Both the position numbers and the translations under genes were made by a program. Under the pieces are notes generated by a model. It did not search any database. It was not told the origin of the DNA and was given only the letters and a program-made list of their open reading frames with translations. From positions 62,001 through 126,000 of the forward strand of contig JAIXMO010000031.1 in the NCBI GenBank assembly GCA_025677825.1: a stretch of 64,000 bases of DNA. The letters run 5' to 3'. How positions within the stretch are numbered: position 1 is the stretch's first letter; each line of letters begins with the position of its first letter. This document shows, piece after piece, positions 1 through 11,087 of the stretch. Source of the DNA: Helicostylum pulchrum (Eukaryota > Mucoromycota > Mucoromycetes > Mucorales > Mucoraceae).

Positions 1-1518
1 AATTAGCCAAGTTAAACACAAAACTAAAAAAAAAATCCTTATATAAAGAAACGTGTACAAGAGAAATCGGGTTAGTGCCATTTGTAGTAGTTGAGTTAGT
101 TGTGCGAGTGAAGATCGAGTAACGTACAAAAAAAAAACTTTACGACGCATGTTCAAGAAATAATCCAAATCTTGTAACACAGTAAAATCAGGCACAATGG
201 GCACCCTGCAGAATAAAGGTTTTATGGCTCAATTTTTGATAATGCCATTACCAGGATAATAATTACCGTTATTTCTTGTTTGATACGCGTATTAGAAGTA
301 TTGCTCCTTCTTTTGACCCTATTGGCAACGAGTTTACCCTTCTTCTTCTTGTCGATTTGTGTATCTTCGCTGAATAACTGTTCACTCTGTAAATAACTTA
401 TTCTGTCTTTGTACATGAGATAGATAATAATATAGTTAAACGTATCTCGCTCAATATTACCCAAGATAGGCAGACAAGGACTGTGTTGATCTACTATCCT
501 GTTTGTGTCTTATATGCAAGCACACTGGTCTCAAAATATTCATCATTTTACATCCAATATAAAACAATTCGGCTCTGAAGCTCCCTGGTGTTTTTTTAAA
601 AAATATAAAATGTAGTTATCTCAACAAAAAAACTTGAAGCTCCTCTTTTACTTTTAAAAAAACGGTATTGACATTTAAGCTAGTCAATTTTAATTGCTTT
701 GGAAAGCTTATCTGGAAATAATTAAAATAACTGGCACCAATTATAATAGAGTGTATGACACCATCTACAATATATTATAAACACATGATGTTTATACAAC
801 CCATGATTCTAGAGATAACATAGTAGATGCTACGAATAATAATCGCCTATCTAATCTTATGGTGAGTAGAGGATCACGAAAACAAATTTGGCTTAGCTTT
901 TGTTTTTAGAAATAGCGGAAACATTAGCCATTATATGGAGTTTAAAAGAATAGATGTTTTATAAATTTAAAAGTGACAACATTAATTCTCTATTTATCTA
1001 CCCCTTTCTCGAAGCAGTAGCTACTTGGCTAAATTAAAAAGAAAGTGAACCAGGATTTTGGCTTGAAGGAGCACAGTTGACATCCACGAGTAAACAAATT
1101 AAGGCCCTCATATTATATGAAGTGAAGATAACCCACAGCTATTTGGCTGATAAAATCATCAAAATTTATGACTTCAAAAAAAAACATTGAAATCTTGCTG
1201 CTTGAAACTGTCCAACTGTTTTGGTTTTTCTGATAAACCAAAAATCGCGTTCGATCATCATAAACGTCTCTTTGGATCCCTTGTGGCGCTATAAAAATAT
1301 TGCTGATGGGTCTCGTATGGCAAGTGAGGAAGCATTCCAAAAATATAAGGTCTTTTAGCAGTGAAAAGACACATTATTCATTTGTCCGTTTTTTGCTCTG
1401 CTGTCTCTTACATCATCTAATAAACTTAGGAGAAAATATTTATCTTTGTTAAATAAAAAAGGGAAACGGAACATTTTTCCTGAAACGCCCTTTCGTCTTT
1501 CTTTTTTTTAAAAAAAAC
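1..1518. other. AT-rich gene-poor stretch
   Basis: No gene I can support. A minus-strand open frame at 1113-1340 encodes 75 residues with mixed composition, but no splice partners or recognisable motif were found, so it is left as possible decayed coding DNA. The end of the stretch carries a T8A8 symmetric tract (1502-1517) immediately before the start codon of the pseudogene at 1519. Confidence 0.5.
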
Positions 1519-1975
1519 ATGAACATGCCACCTACGGCTAAAATTTATTTTAAGATACATTGCACTTCATTTGACCTCGTAAAATTTTATAAAATATATG
1601 GAACTGATGATAGAAAGCAATCTGAAGAACTATTTAAAAATATAATTCGTGCATGTGCAAACACCAAAGGAAAAGAAAATTTTAAAAAAGTCGCCAATGA
1701 TATCTTAAACAATAGCTTTATGGTAAGCAAAAACATTCAAATATAGTTTTTCTAGTTTTTGACACTTTATTTAGATGTTAAACTCAAGATTAGTGAATGC
1801 TTACTGGAGGAAAGTACAAAGTGAAGTCAACAAGAACAAGTTTAAAGAAGCATTAGTTGAAGAAAATATTGCTGCCTCCATCTTAAAAAAACAAACAGCC
1901 TCCCGTTTAATTCAACAGTTACACCGCAGCAACACCTGTAGTGTTATTGAGCAAAATGTTATACGTGACCTGTGA
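1519..1975 (+). pseudogene. 5' fragment of PD-(D/E)XK-like family gene, with intron
   Basis: The first exon (1519-1722) and second exon (1775-1975) encode a protein very similar to the first ~120 residues of the gene at 5216; both contain the block YFK-x-HCTSFDLVKFY and a conserved TDDRKQSEE run. A 52-nt intron (1723-1774, GTAAGC...TTTAG) joins them in phase 0, giving FMMLNSR where the 5216 gene reads FIILNTR without an intron. After the block ending ASRLIQQLH the reading frame leaves the homology and stops at 1975. The downstream two thirds of the gene are missing or scattered (see 1976-5215), so this is a truncated copy. The start could be the ATG at 1519 or the one at 1525. Homology to the 5216 gene is seen directly; loss of function is inferred. 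Confidence 0.75.
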
Positions 1976-4900
1976 TCAACAGTTGTTTTACCCTGAATTC
2001 GCTCATTTTTCCAATATACCCAAGTATTTCTGATTATTCGAAGAATCAAAGATGACAAATTTCTTTCTTTTGATGAAAGGTTTGTCGTATTTGAGGATGA
2101 TATTTATATAGAACGTATAAATAATTATAATAAATATATAAAACACAATCTTAATAATAAAAAACCTACATATGTCAATAATAATACATATCCTATACAT
2201 TATTATCAACACCGAGAACCTATTGTTGGCTTTGAAAAGCAAACATGCGTGACTGAGTCTCTAACTATACAAATATTTCCTGTTTTATCAAGAACTGTTG
2301 GACAATGAGTAACATATATTTACCAACGACTCTCTCAAAACCTTTTCTGGTGTCAGATATGAAATAATCGAACGTAATGCTGCTATTTTCTGCTTCTTCT
2401 AACCTATCTATGATGTTAAACAAGAAACATTTATTATTATCTTTAACTAAACTTACTTGTCTAAGTACAAACCTCCAGTATATTACACGCAAAATAACTA
2501 TTTGTGGCTGTTGTGAAGGATCAAATTATTTAACCCTATTGATTAACCTCATTGATTTACAATTCCTCTTACGTTATTATCTTGGACATATGTACTATCA
2601 ATAGCGAATATACATTAATATACATATCCCCATATCCTTTAACAATAAAACATTATTCTATCTCTTTTATACTCATCTTAAAGATTCAAACCTGAAATGA
2701 CCGTAATTATCGAGGACTCCCTTTCATCCATACCAACATTTTATCTTTAATAACTAATTAATATTAAATAATGACGATACTATTTTTTTGTTTTTTTAAC
2801 AGACGAGAAGCATGAAAAGTTCGAGAATAATGACAATACTTCTTGTTTATCAGAAAGTGAACGATTTTTTTTATGTATATAGTTTACCCTTATAAAATAT
2901 AAGCACCAAAGGTTAAATCTCCAGTAACTACCCACTGTGAATAATATTTTTAAGCCAAATATACATAAGCCTCAATAGTAGATGTTCTGACAGTTAACGT
3001 CACCATTATATTCTGAGTTTTATCAAAAAAGAAAAACAATCATGCAGGATTTTTAGCAGGATTTTTTTTTATCATCAATAAACCAATCGAAATTAAAATA
3101 TTAGTGGGTTCCAGACCAAATAAAAAAAAAATCACTCTTAAAAAGTATGATACGCTACCTTACTTGAGTGTACTCCCTCCAGTACACAGAAATTAAATGT
3201 AGTAATAGGTGGTTCGAATCTTCCCTAAAACGAGGATATGATCCACTCTAAAGAAGATATGAAATAAAACATTCTATGAGGTTCCAAAAAAATGATGTAA
3301 AAAAAGTGATAAATTTAACGCCTCATTCTTTTTTTTATAAAAGGCGTTTTTTTCTTCAATCTAAAGATCACTTTCTAAACTCAAAAAGACCAAGCTTGTA
3401 TTTCCTCTCGCACAATACCTCCTATACACAAGACCTCCTACACAAGACATTCTACAGAAAACCTTCTATACAAGACCTCCTATACAAGATGGACTTTCCA
3501 ACATTTTAGTTGACGGTATTGCTAATGTACGGTAGCACATTCTCTGTGAACAATCTCGTTTATGCACTTATATATTTCAATTGGCGATTTCTTTTTAAAA
3601 TTATACAATTTTATGTTTTGGAAGATATTTTTTTTAAAACAAAAAATAATAAAGTTGAAGTATATAAATTACGATGATAATTGTTTATTTTTTCTCCTTT
3701 ATTCATTATCTCATTGTTCTTATTTACTTCTTTATAAATGTGCATATACACGTCGTATAAACATTAGAACCCCTTCAAATGCCGCTTTATTATTTATAAA
3801 TTCGTTTAAACAGGAAACCGTCCATTATTTGTTGTTTTATATAATAAAAATTTAGCCCCAAGTAGGATTACTTATGTAACGTTGTAATATGGATTACATA
3901 TTATGAAACAAATGTCGAATTTAAGCTGTACATAATAATATTTTTGTTTATTGCATAATAATATTTTTGTTTATTGCATAATAATATTTTTGTTTATTGC
4001 ATAAAAATAAATCAGTTTATTACGTAAAAAATTGTCAATAATAATAAACGTATAATGGACTAATATACTTCGAAATCCATAACAACGAAATACATCAATC
4101 CATCGCTTGACCATTGAGCAGCAAATTTATCTCTAAATGTTCCAATTAGTATATTACATTCTAATTTATTGATGCCGTTTTCTTAACTTATTAAATTTTT
4201 CACATACATGAAAAGTTAAGCTGATAGTTATAACAAGTTATAATATAAATGAGTAGAAATGTAGCCGAAGGTTGCTTTTAAAAAACTTACTAATAGAAAT
4301 ACATTATTACATATATTTGAGTTGTCTTTTCTTTACCTTGAAAGACATACAATTACATTTTTCAATAAGAGTTTTTTATTTTTTAAAAAAAAATGCGCCT
4401 CAAATTTTAAAACATTTTCAGATTACAAAGACTTGCAAGCCAAAAAAGTCTGAAGCTTGAAAGCTGTTAATTAAGTTAACTAAGTAAGTACTTTAAATCA
4501 ATACTTACCTTTCTTTCTCCATCATTGCTTTATTTAAAATGTATTATTCTGTTAAAAAGACAACCTTTTGGTTAACTTTCATGACGACCAGAGAAGAGCT
4601 GTTAATTTTCAGGGAAGAAATAAATGGGATCTCAATAGGCGTAAAGAATCCTGAGGGCACAAGGCCAAAATAGTGCATTAGTTATTTGTAACTTTACAAA
4701 AAAAAAGAACCTAATTTTTCTCCCACATTCAAAAATATAAATACAAAACTGGTTTTGAACATCCAATTTTCAATTTTTAGTGTTTATTTTACTTGCAAAC
4801 TATTTTTCTCAATAGTTATAACTCGGAGTTGCTTTATATATTCATTTGTATGGGTAATTTCAGGCTTTTTTACCTGGTTGTGTATGAAAAAAACAAGTAT

Positions 4901-5215
4901 CTCTTACATAATAATAGGTATTGGGATGTTTCCTTTTCAAACTTTTTTTAGCGTTTGTGGCAAAGATTGAGCTTCTATTTCAAAGTTCGATTTTAAGAAA
5001 AAATGCATGAACTCAAAATGTTGCCCTTTGAGGAGTCTTACATCATACTTGGTAGTATATTAGTTAATATAAATAAAAAATGGGCGTTCTTCATAAGGCT
5101 GTTATGAAACGATCGTTCTTTATTTTTTTTTAAATAAGACGCCAATATTGTTGTTTTATCTTTATCTTTATCTTTACTTTTTTTTATTGTTCTCTAAAAG
5201 TGAAAAAGCGCAGAC
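1976..5215 (+). other. Intergenic DNA with small remnants of the same gene family
   Basis: No intact gene. Two short stretches resemble later parts of the 5216 gene in the same order: about 2061-2083 matches the part encoding SFDERL, and about 3526-3572 matches the part around NTFSVNNL, with a deletion inside it. These look like further pieces of the decayed copy beginning at 1519. A degenerate CCTCCTATACAAGA-type run lies around 3410-3490. A minus-strand frame at 2265-2492 (75 codons) is unassigned. The rest is AT-rich with nothing recognisable. Confidence 0.5.
3931..3999. repeat. 23-bp tandem repeat, three copies
   Basis: Three perfect head-to-tail copies of a 23-bp unit (CATAATAATATTTTTGTTTA followed by TTG) at 3931-3953, 3954-3976 and 3977-3999, followed by a partial degenerate fourth. 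Non-coding minisatellite. Confidence 0.95.
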
Positions 5216-6451
5216 ATGCCGCCAAAAACCAAACTAACCCCTAAAATTTATTTTAAAACACATTGCACTTCATTTGACCTCGTAAAATTTTATGAAATAT
5301 ATGGAACTGATGATAGAAAGCAATCCGAAGAACAGTTTAAAAGTACGATTATTGTGTGTAAAAACACGAAAGGAAAAGAAAACTTCAAAGAAGTCGCCAA
5401 TGATATCTTCGACAAAAAATTTATTATATTGAATACAAGACCAGTGAATTCATACTGGAACAAAATACAGAACCAAGTAGATACAAGAGTGTTAAAAGAA
5501 GCGTTAACAGAAGAAAATATAGCCAGTTCTTCGCTTAAAAAGCAAACCGCTTCTCAGGTGATTGAAGAATTGAATAAGTCTGAAAGTGATTCAGATTACG
5601 TTGACGATGACAGTGATGGTGAATCCATAGAATATAGTATTGATTATTTAACTGGTCCTGGAGTAACTGACTATGATTTGAGTATTACTGAACGACCAGA
5701 ATTTACTTCTTTCATCATCAATAATATCAATATCTCGAAGCGTTTCCTGCGTTACAGAGATTCAATTGTCCGAAAAGCAAAGGATATGAAGCCTCTCTCT
5801 TTTGATGAAAGGTTGGTTTTAAACTTTATTATGGTAATTAACGAGAACAAAGCCAAGCCTCCATACCTCTTAGACTCTGAATGGGATTCAGTTATCAAAA
5901 GTTTAGAATCCGAATACGGAACAAACCTTTTTGATCATGCATTACTTAATCAATTATGTTCCTTTACTTTCGAAAGAAAGAAGAGTCGACGAGAAGATAT
6001 TATTAACACTTTCGAAGATTCTGCTATCAAGAAAATACTAACTGTATTTAATGAATACTATGGCAACACATTCTCTGTGAACAATCTCGATGAAGACTCG
6101 TTTATGCAATTTACTCTGGAGCCTTTGCTTAACGTAATTTTCAAGAATGAAGGTAGTGTTGTTATAGACGGTTCTTCTAGTACTTTAGATACAAATAGTA
6201 AAACAAGAAAAAAGTTTGATCCAACCTTCCAAGGAAAAAAAGCTGACTACGTTGTTTCTGTCCTCGTTGAAGGCTCGAAGAAAAGCCTTCTAATTAACGA
6301 AACAAAGTCTATGAAAAGCAATGTGAAGTCTACTTGTGGAGATGATAGTAAGCTTTTTAACTTGATGAAGAATTCTGTCGATGATCTCCAAGAATATACT
6401 TTAGGAAATCGTACTTTAGGTATACATTTAGAAGGATATATACTCGCTTGA
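5216..6451 (+). CDS. Lineage-specific protein with C-terminal PD-(D/E)XK-like motif
   Basis: Single-exon frame of 411 residues. I do not recognise a named family, but the layout resembles an expanded group of uncharacterised Mucorales proteins. Residues 1-120 form a charged alpha-helical-looking head shared with the fragment at 1519; residues 121-140 are an acidic linker (SESDSD, DDSDGES). Near the C-terminus D344 is followed 18 residues later by E362-T-K364, the spacing and hydrophobic strands of a PD-(D/E)XK nuclease-like core. That suggests a restriction-endonuclease-like fold, but activity cannot be claimed. The last four residues come from a frameshift: compared with the copy at 9463, 11 bases are missing just after the codons for HLEG (about 6434), and homology continues out of frame to about 6545. 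The gene has no introns whereas the 1519 copy has one. It may be an active gene with a clipped tail or an early pseudogene. Confidence 0.7.
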   Translation: MPPKTKLTPKIYFKTHCTSFDLVKFYEIYGTDDRKQSEEQFKSTIIVCKNTKGKENFKEVANDIFDKKFIILNTRPVNSYWNKIQNQVDTRVLKEALTEENIASSSLKKQTASQVIEELNKSESDSDYVDDDSDGESIEYSIDYLTGPGVTDYDLSITERPEFTSFIINNINISKRFLRYRDSIVRKAKDMKPLSFDERLVLNFIMVINENKAKPPYLLDSEWDSVIKSLESEYGTNLFDHALLNQLCSFTFERKKSRREDIINTFEDSAIKKILTVFNEYYGNTFSVNNLDEDSFMQFTLEPLLNVIFKNEGSVVIDGSSSTLDTNSKTRKKFDPTFQGKKADYVVSVLVEGSKKSLLINETKSMKSNVKSTCGDDSKLFNLMKNSVDDLQEYTLGNRTLGIHLEGYILA

Positions 6452-8082
6452 TCTTAAGTACAATTCATTATATCGCTGCTATAAGGTATCCAGCTGTCGA
6501 TTGTTATGATTTCAGTACAGTCGTTGGTGTCGTACAGAGTTTAATTATTTTCGACATTTATTTCACCTGAACGAACGAAAGAACCTTCATTTTTATCTCC
6601 CAAAAAAACAGTCTTTTTTTATAATTATTATACTTAATGGTTAAAAACAATTAATATTGAAGGCTTGGTGGTAAGAATAACATAATCAATATTTAAAAGA
6701 ATTACATGGTTTGCGAATTAGAAAATGGTAACAAGAAGGAATAATATACATTTAAAGAACTATGTCAACATTTACTACTAAAGACAATGTATGATACGTT
6801 TAAACATTTAATTTCTTTCAAGACCATTCCTGATTGAAGTGCCAGAATTATTAAACGTAACGGACTATTTTATTATTTCTCATTTTGTGGATGACGAAAG
6901 ATATGATTACGAGCAACCCAAGAAGAGTATAAAATTGCACTATACGTTAAAATGTAGCACATGGAAGTAATAAAAGGCGTTATTGGAAAAATAAAAGATG
7001 GTGGACCTGTAAATTTCATTGCATACACAGAAAACTCTAAATCGATATTATACACCAGAAACGATCCTACTAGTATCTATTAGAATAATATATTGTCGTT
7101 CTAAAAAGTTCAATGTATAATAAAAGTACATGTTTCTATAATGACCATATTTTTTTTTCTTATCTTTGTTATACGAATACTTTTTTTCTTTTTTTCTTTT
7201 TTACTTTTTTTTTATATTTACCGGTGTTTTATAATATCTATGTATTCTGTTCGAAAACTATGAAAGGAGAATACTTCATATTGTCCCACCCTCTCTACCC
7301 CTTTTATTATTATTTGTTATTTGTTCTAGTATGGATACCTAGCTAAAATGTAGACCCGTAAATCATTCATCGTATTATAAATAAAGAAAAGATGGTGACA
7401 CAATATGAGGTATTCGAACTTGAAGTATAATAATGATTTAAAACAGCAAGAAATGATGATACCTCAAACATTATTATTGGTAGAATTCCATTAGCGATTA
7501 ATTTTCGCCTTGTCCTCTTTGCTAAGATAAAAAGGGGGAAACTTATTTTCAGAGAACCTCCTTATTTTGCATTAAAGTTAAGTATGATTGGTCTTGGTTT
7601 TTACCTTTGGTTTTGGGCTATCAGTAAAAAAGTTAGTTGAATGAATGGAGCGGATAATAACGTAGATTTAAATATACTTACGTGCACGGGCAAAATATTT
7701 CATCACAGTTTGGTGCAACATCTTGTCTATGCTAATAAAAAAAAGCTTTTACCACTCTAAAACTATACTATGGTCCATAAATTAAGCGTTGTAGTTAGAC
7801 ACGTCAATTTGAATCAACTAAGAGTAATATCATAGTTAAGAACCCGTATCATCTCTCGATTCAGTTTTTCGATCCCCTTCGATACAACAAGAAATTTGGT
7901 AGCTTATCGTCCCTTTTATTTTATTATTTATTATTTTGAAGTGTCGTCTAAGAAACACTAGACCTTTGTCAAATTCAAAGTCACGATCTCATTGCAAAGG
8001 TGAAATAAGGGATACTAGTTAACGTCATCATTTTTTTTCAAAATAAATATGTCGCCACATTTTTTGTCATAAACCATGTTAC
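6452..8082. other. Non-coding stretch with decayed tail of the 5216 gene
   Basis: The first ~95 bases continue, out of frame, the C-terminal tail of the 5216 gene; one frame reads YPAVDCYDFSTVVGVVQSL, which corresponds to VDCNDLSRAVGVVQSL near 9650. Beyond that only the fragment at 6846-7082 looks coding. The remainder is AT-rich. Confidence 0.55.
6846..7082 (+). pseudogene. Possible decayed gene fragment of unknown family
   Basis: Two consecutive plus-strand frames with protein-like composition abut with a frame change. The first (about 6855-6970) contains FVDDERYDYEQPKKSIKLHY; the second (ATG at about 6961, stop at about 7082) contains IKGVIGKIKDGGPVNFIAY. Together they resemble one coding region broken by a frameshift near 6961-6970. 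I cannot assign a family. The alternative is chance open frames in AT-rich DNA. Confidence 0.3.
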
Positions 8083-9378
8083 TGAACGCTCGTTCTATCG
8101 ATATAAAAATGGTAACACATATTATCAATTATATCTAATGAAGATGCACTAACTTATATATTATTATTATTATTGGGATTGGCTGCTTACTATGGCTATA
8201 AAGTATTCGTGACCTCTTCATGACTCATGATGCCGACCTTCGTGGTTGGTAATACCCCAGACTTGACGACCAGAAGGATACATGCAACAAGGTGATTCTT
8301 GTTGCGTCTCTGGAACTGGTATGGAGGGCCTTTGCTCGTTGGTCTTCGTGTTGGTTTGAAAATAAACCAATCGCAGTTGATTCATCGGGTGAAGTACGAA
8401 TACTTTGAACACTCGTTCTATACTTTTACAGCGGTAATACATATGATTAATTATACCTAATGAAGATGTACTAACTTATATATTGTTATTGGGATTAGCT
8501 GCTTGTTATGGCTATGGCTATAAAGCATATCATTCGTGACCTCTTCATGACTCATGATGCTGACCTTCGTGGTTGGTAATACCCCAGACTTGACGACCAG
8601 AAGGATACATGCAACAAGGTGATTCTTGTTGCGTCTCTGGAACTGGTATGGAGGGCCTTTGCTCGTTGGTCTTCGTGTTGGTTTGAAAATAAACCAATCG
8701 CAGTTGATTCATCGGGTGAAGTACGAATACTTTGAACACTCGTTCTATACTTTTACAGCGGTAATACATATGATTAATTATACCTAATGAAGATGTACTA
8801 ACTTATATATTGTTATTGGGATTAGCTGCTTGTTATGGCTATGGCTATAAAGCATATCATTCGTGACCTCTTCATGACTCATGATGCTGACCTTCGTGGT
8901 TGGTAATACCCCAGACTTGACGACCAGAAGGATACATGCAACAAGGTGATTCTTGTTGCGTCTCTGGAACTGGTATGGAGGGCCTTTGCTCGTTGGTCTT
9001 CGTGTTGGTTTGAAAATAAACCAATCGCAGTTGATTCATCGGGTGAAGTACGAATACTTTGAACACTCGTTCTATACTTTTACAGCGGTAATACATATGA
9101 TTAATTATACCTAATGAAGATGTACTAACTTATATATTGTTATTGGGATTAGCTGCTTGTTATGGCTATGGCTATAAAGCATATCATTCGTGACCTCTTC
9201 ATGACTCATGATGCTGACCTTCGTGGTTGGTAATACCCCAGACTTGACGACCAGAAGGATACATGCAACAAGGTGATTCTTGTTGCGTCTCTGGAACTGG
9301 TATGGAGGGCCTTTGCTCGTTGGTCTTCGTGTTGGTTTGAAAATAAATCAATCGCAGTCGATTCATCGGGTGAAGTAC
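8083..9378. repeat. Four-copy 327-bp tandem repeat
   Basis: A landmark (CTCTTCATGACTCATGATG) recurs at 8214, 8541, 8868 and 9195, exactly 327 bp apart. The two middle units look identical; the first unit is diverged in its left part (8083-8210) and the last ends in divergent sequence after about 9378. Every unit carries the same 74-codon minus-strand frame, but this is simply copied with the repeat and shows no known domain. The high identity of the inner units points to recent unequal exchange or replication slippage. Confidence 0.95.
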
Positions 9379-9462
9379 GGATAATTTTGTACCTGTTGGA
9401 TTTGAAAAGCATTCGTGGATGGTCCATTATGCGCTGATACTGGTATTTTTTGCTGCGTAAAG

Positions 9463-9700
9463 AACTGTTAAGTTGTTTAATTTGATAAAGTATTCTGTTG
9501 ACGAACTTCAAGAATCTATGCTAGGAAGCCGTACTTTAGGCATTCATTTAGAAGGAACGAAGACGGATGTATACTCTCTTGATCTTAAATACAAGTCGCT
9601 ATATCTCTGTGATTAGATACTTATCCAGCTGTCTCATACCCGTCGATTGTAATGATTTAAGTAGAGCTGTTGGTGTCGTGCAAAGTTTGTCTCCAACGAG
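9463..9700 (+). pseudogene. 3' fragment of PD-(D/E)XK-like family gene
   Basis: Plus-strand sequence aligns to the last ~30 codons of the 5216 gene and its out-of-frame tail. The frame reads LFNLIKYSVDELQESMLG and then RTLGIHLEGTKTDVYSLDLK, in place of the truncated HLEGYILA end of the 5216 protein, and stops at about 9615. A further block (PVDCNDLSRAVGVVQSL) follows in another frame. Nothing of the rest of the gene is adjacent upstream, where the tandem repeat ends. It is either the far end of the copy that starts at 1519 or an independent fragment. Confidence 0.7.
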
Positions 9701-9892
9701 ATACTCTAAAAAAACATTATTATTATTACTATATTGACACCAGGAAACATTTCAACAAGAAAAGGAGGGTACAAGAACCATAGCTTTCGCCAATTATATG
9801 TATTTCGTGTCCAACTATATGTGCATACAGGATGGAGCTCAATTATTCATCTTTTTTCGCCTGGCTAATATTACTTTTTTTTTTCTTAATTA

Positions 9893-9920
9893 ATAAAGTG
9901 TACACTTAATACAAAAAAAT
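9893..9920. repeat. 28-bp sequence shared with 23344-23371
   Basis: AATAAAGTGTACACTTAATA plus CAAAAAAA here matches 23344-23371 with one substitution. Both lie about 180-190 bp downstream of a member of the PD-(D/E)XK-like family, so this may be a conserved 3' untranslated or polyadenylation region carried with the family. Confidence 0.6.
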
Positions 9921-11087
9921 ATATACAGGAGGTCGATGTTGGAACCGAATGGTGTTTAAGATTTAAACAAGAACAAAAAATAGGTCTTTTTATACCTTTT
10001 TTCGAGCTTAAAAATAAGGATAGTGAACAATGTTATCATTGTTTTAATAACACAATAGAACGATAAAGTTTAAAAACACTCAAAATTAAATAAGATACGG
10101 GGATTTTTTTAAAAAATATTTATTTGTTTATGTTATACAAAAAAAGGGGGGTAATCGACATTTTTAAACTTTTCGACATATCTGTAAAGAAAAAAAAAAT
10201 TAATAAAAAGAAAAAAAATAATAAAATTACTTAGTAATAAAGAAAGACGACCTTGCGGTTGTCCCATCATGCTCATTAAATCAGATTGGAGAATCAACAC
10301 GTGTTATTAAGACGTTATAGGTTATAATCATCGGGATAATCGCAGCTTCGTCTTTTTTTATTACAATAATTATTAGATATTAAACACTTACCATCAAAAA
10401 GCTAAAAAGAATGAAGTTTTTTTATTTCTGAAAATTTTTCAGTTGCTTAAATAGTTTTTTTATTAAAGCGTGGCTTGGAAAAAAATTTAAACAGTAGAAA
10501 CCAGTCCAAACTGTCTTTAAATTGACTCATGGGTGTACGAGGGGTTGCGCAAGATGAGCACATCGACAGACTGTCAATTTCTTAACGTCTCTGTCTACAG
10601 TAACTCGCTAATATACTGTATCTTCAAGAATCTAAACCAAAAGATATAAAATATGGTTCGTTTTAAATACACCAGATAATAACCAAATAGGACAATTCAA
10701 ACGCTGAGGGTAAATGCCTGTGTCAGCCTGATAGATACCAATAAGTACTACTGACTAAACTAAACTGTAAACTGCCATGTACCATTTTATCAATTCATTA
10801 ATTTGCAAATCATATGTATAAAGTTCGAACAAGTAACCGGTTTTTCTATCTGGGTAAAGTTAGTCTTGGTGAAAGTCAAATCGATATTTTCAAGTCTTTC
10901 TTGCCCATGTACTCCGCCTTAAAGAGCATTGGGTGAATTGACTGCTAGGACATCTTTTTCGAAATAAGTATCAACGATATTAATGTAACGACAATGTCTC
11001 AAATATAAACTTATTTTGTCTAAAAAAAGATATATAAAAAAAACCTCTTATATATATATTTCGTCTCATTTTTATTATGTACTCTCT
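9921..11087. other. Intergenic, nothing recognised
   Basis: AT-rich DNA with many A and T runs. I see no coding region, RNA gene or repeat here; the last 100 bp form the 3' flank of the minus-strand gene that follows. Confidence 0.5.

Noticed and set aside
3205..3230. tRNA-like T-arm sequence (GGTTCGAATC)
   Set aside because: No A-box, no pairing acceptor stem and a mismatched T stem; not a tRNA.
8083..9378. CRISPR-like array
   Set aside because: Units are 327 bp, contiguous and lack variable spacers; the organism is eukaryotic.
8218..9511. Four similar minus-strand frames of 74-101 codons as a repeat-protein gene family
   Set aside because: They exist only because the 327-bp DNA unit is repeated; no start context, domain or splice sites.
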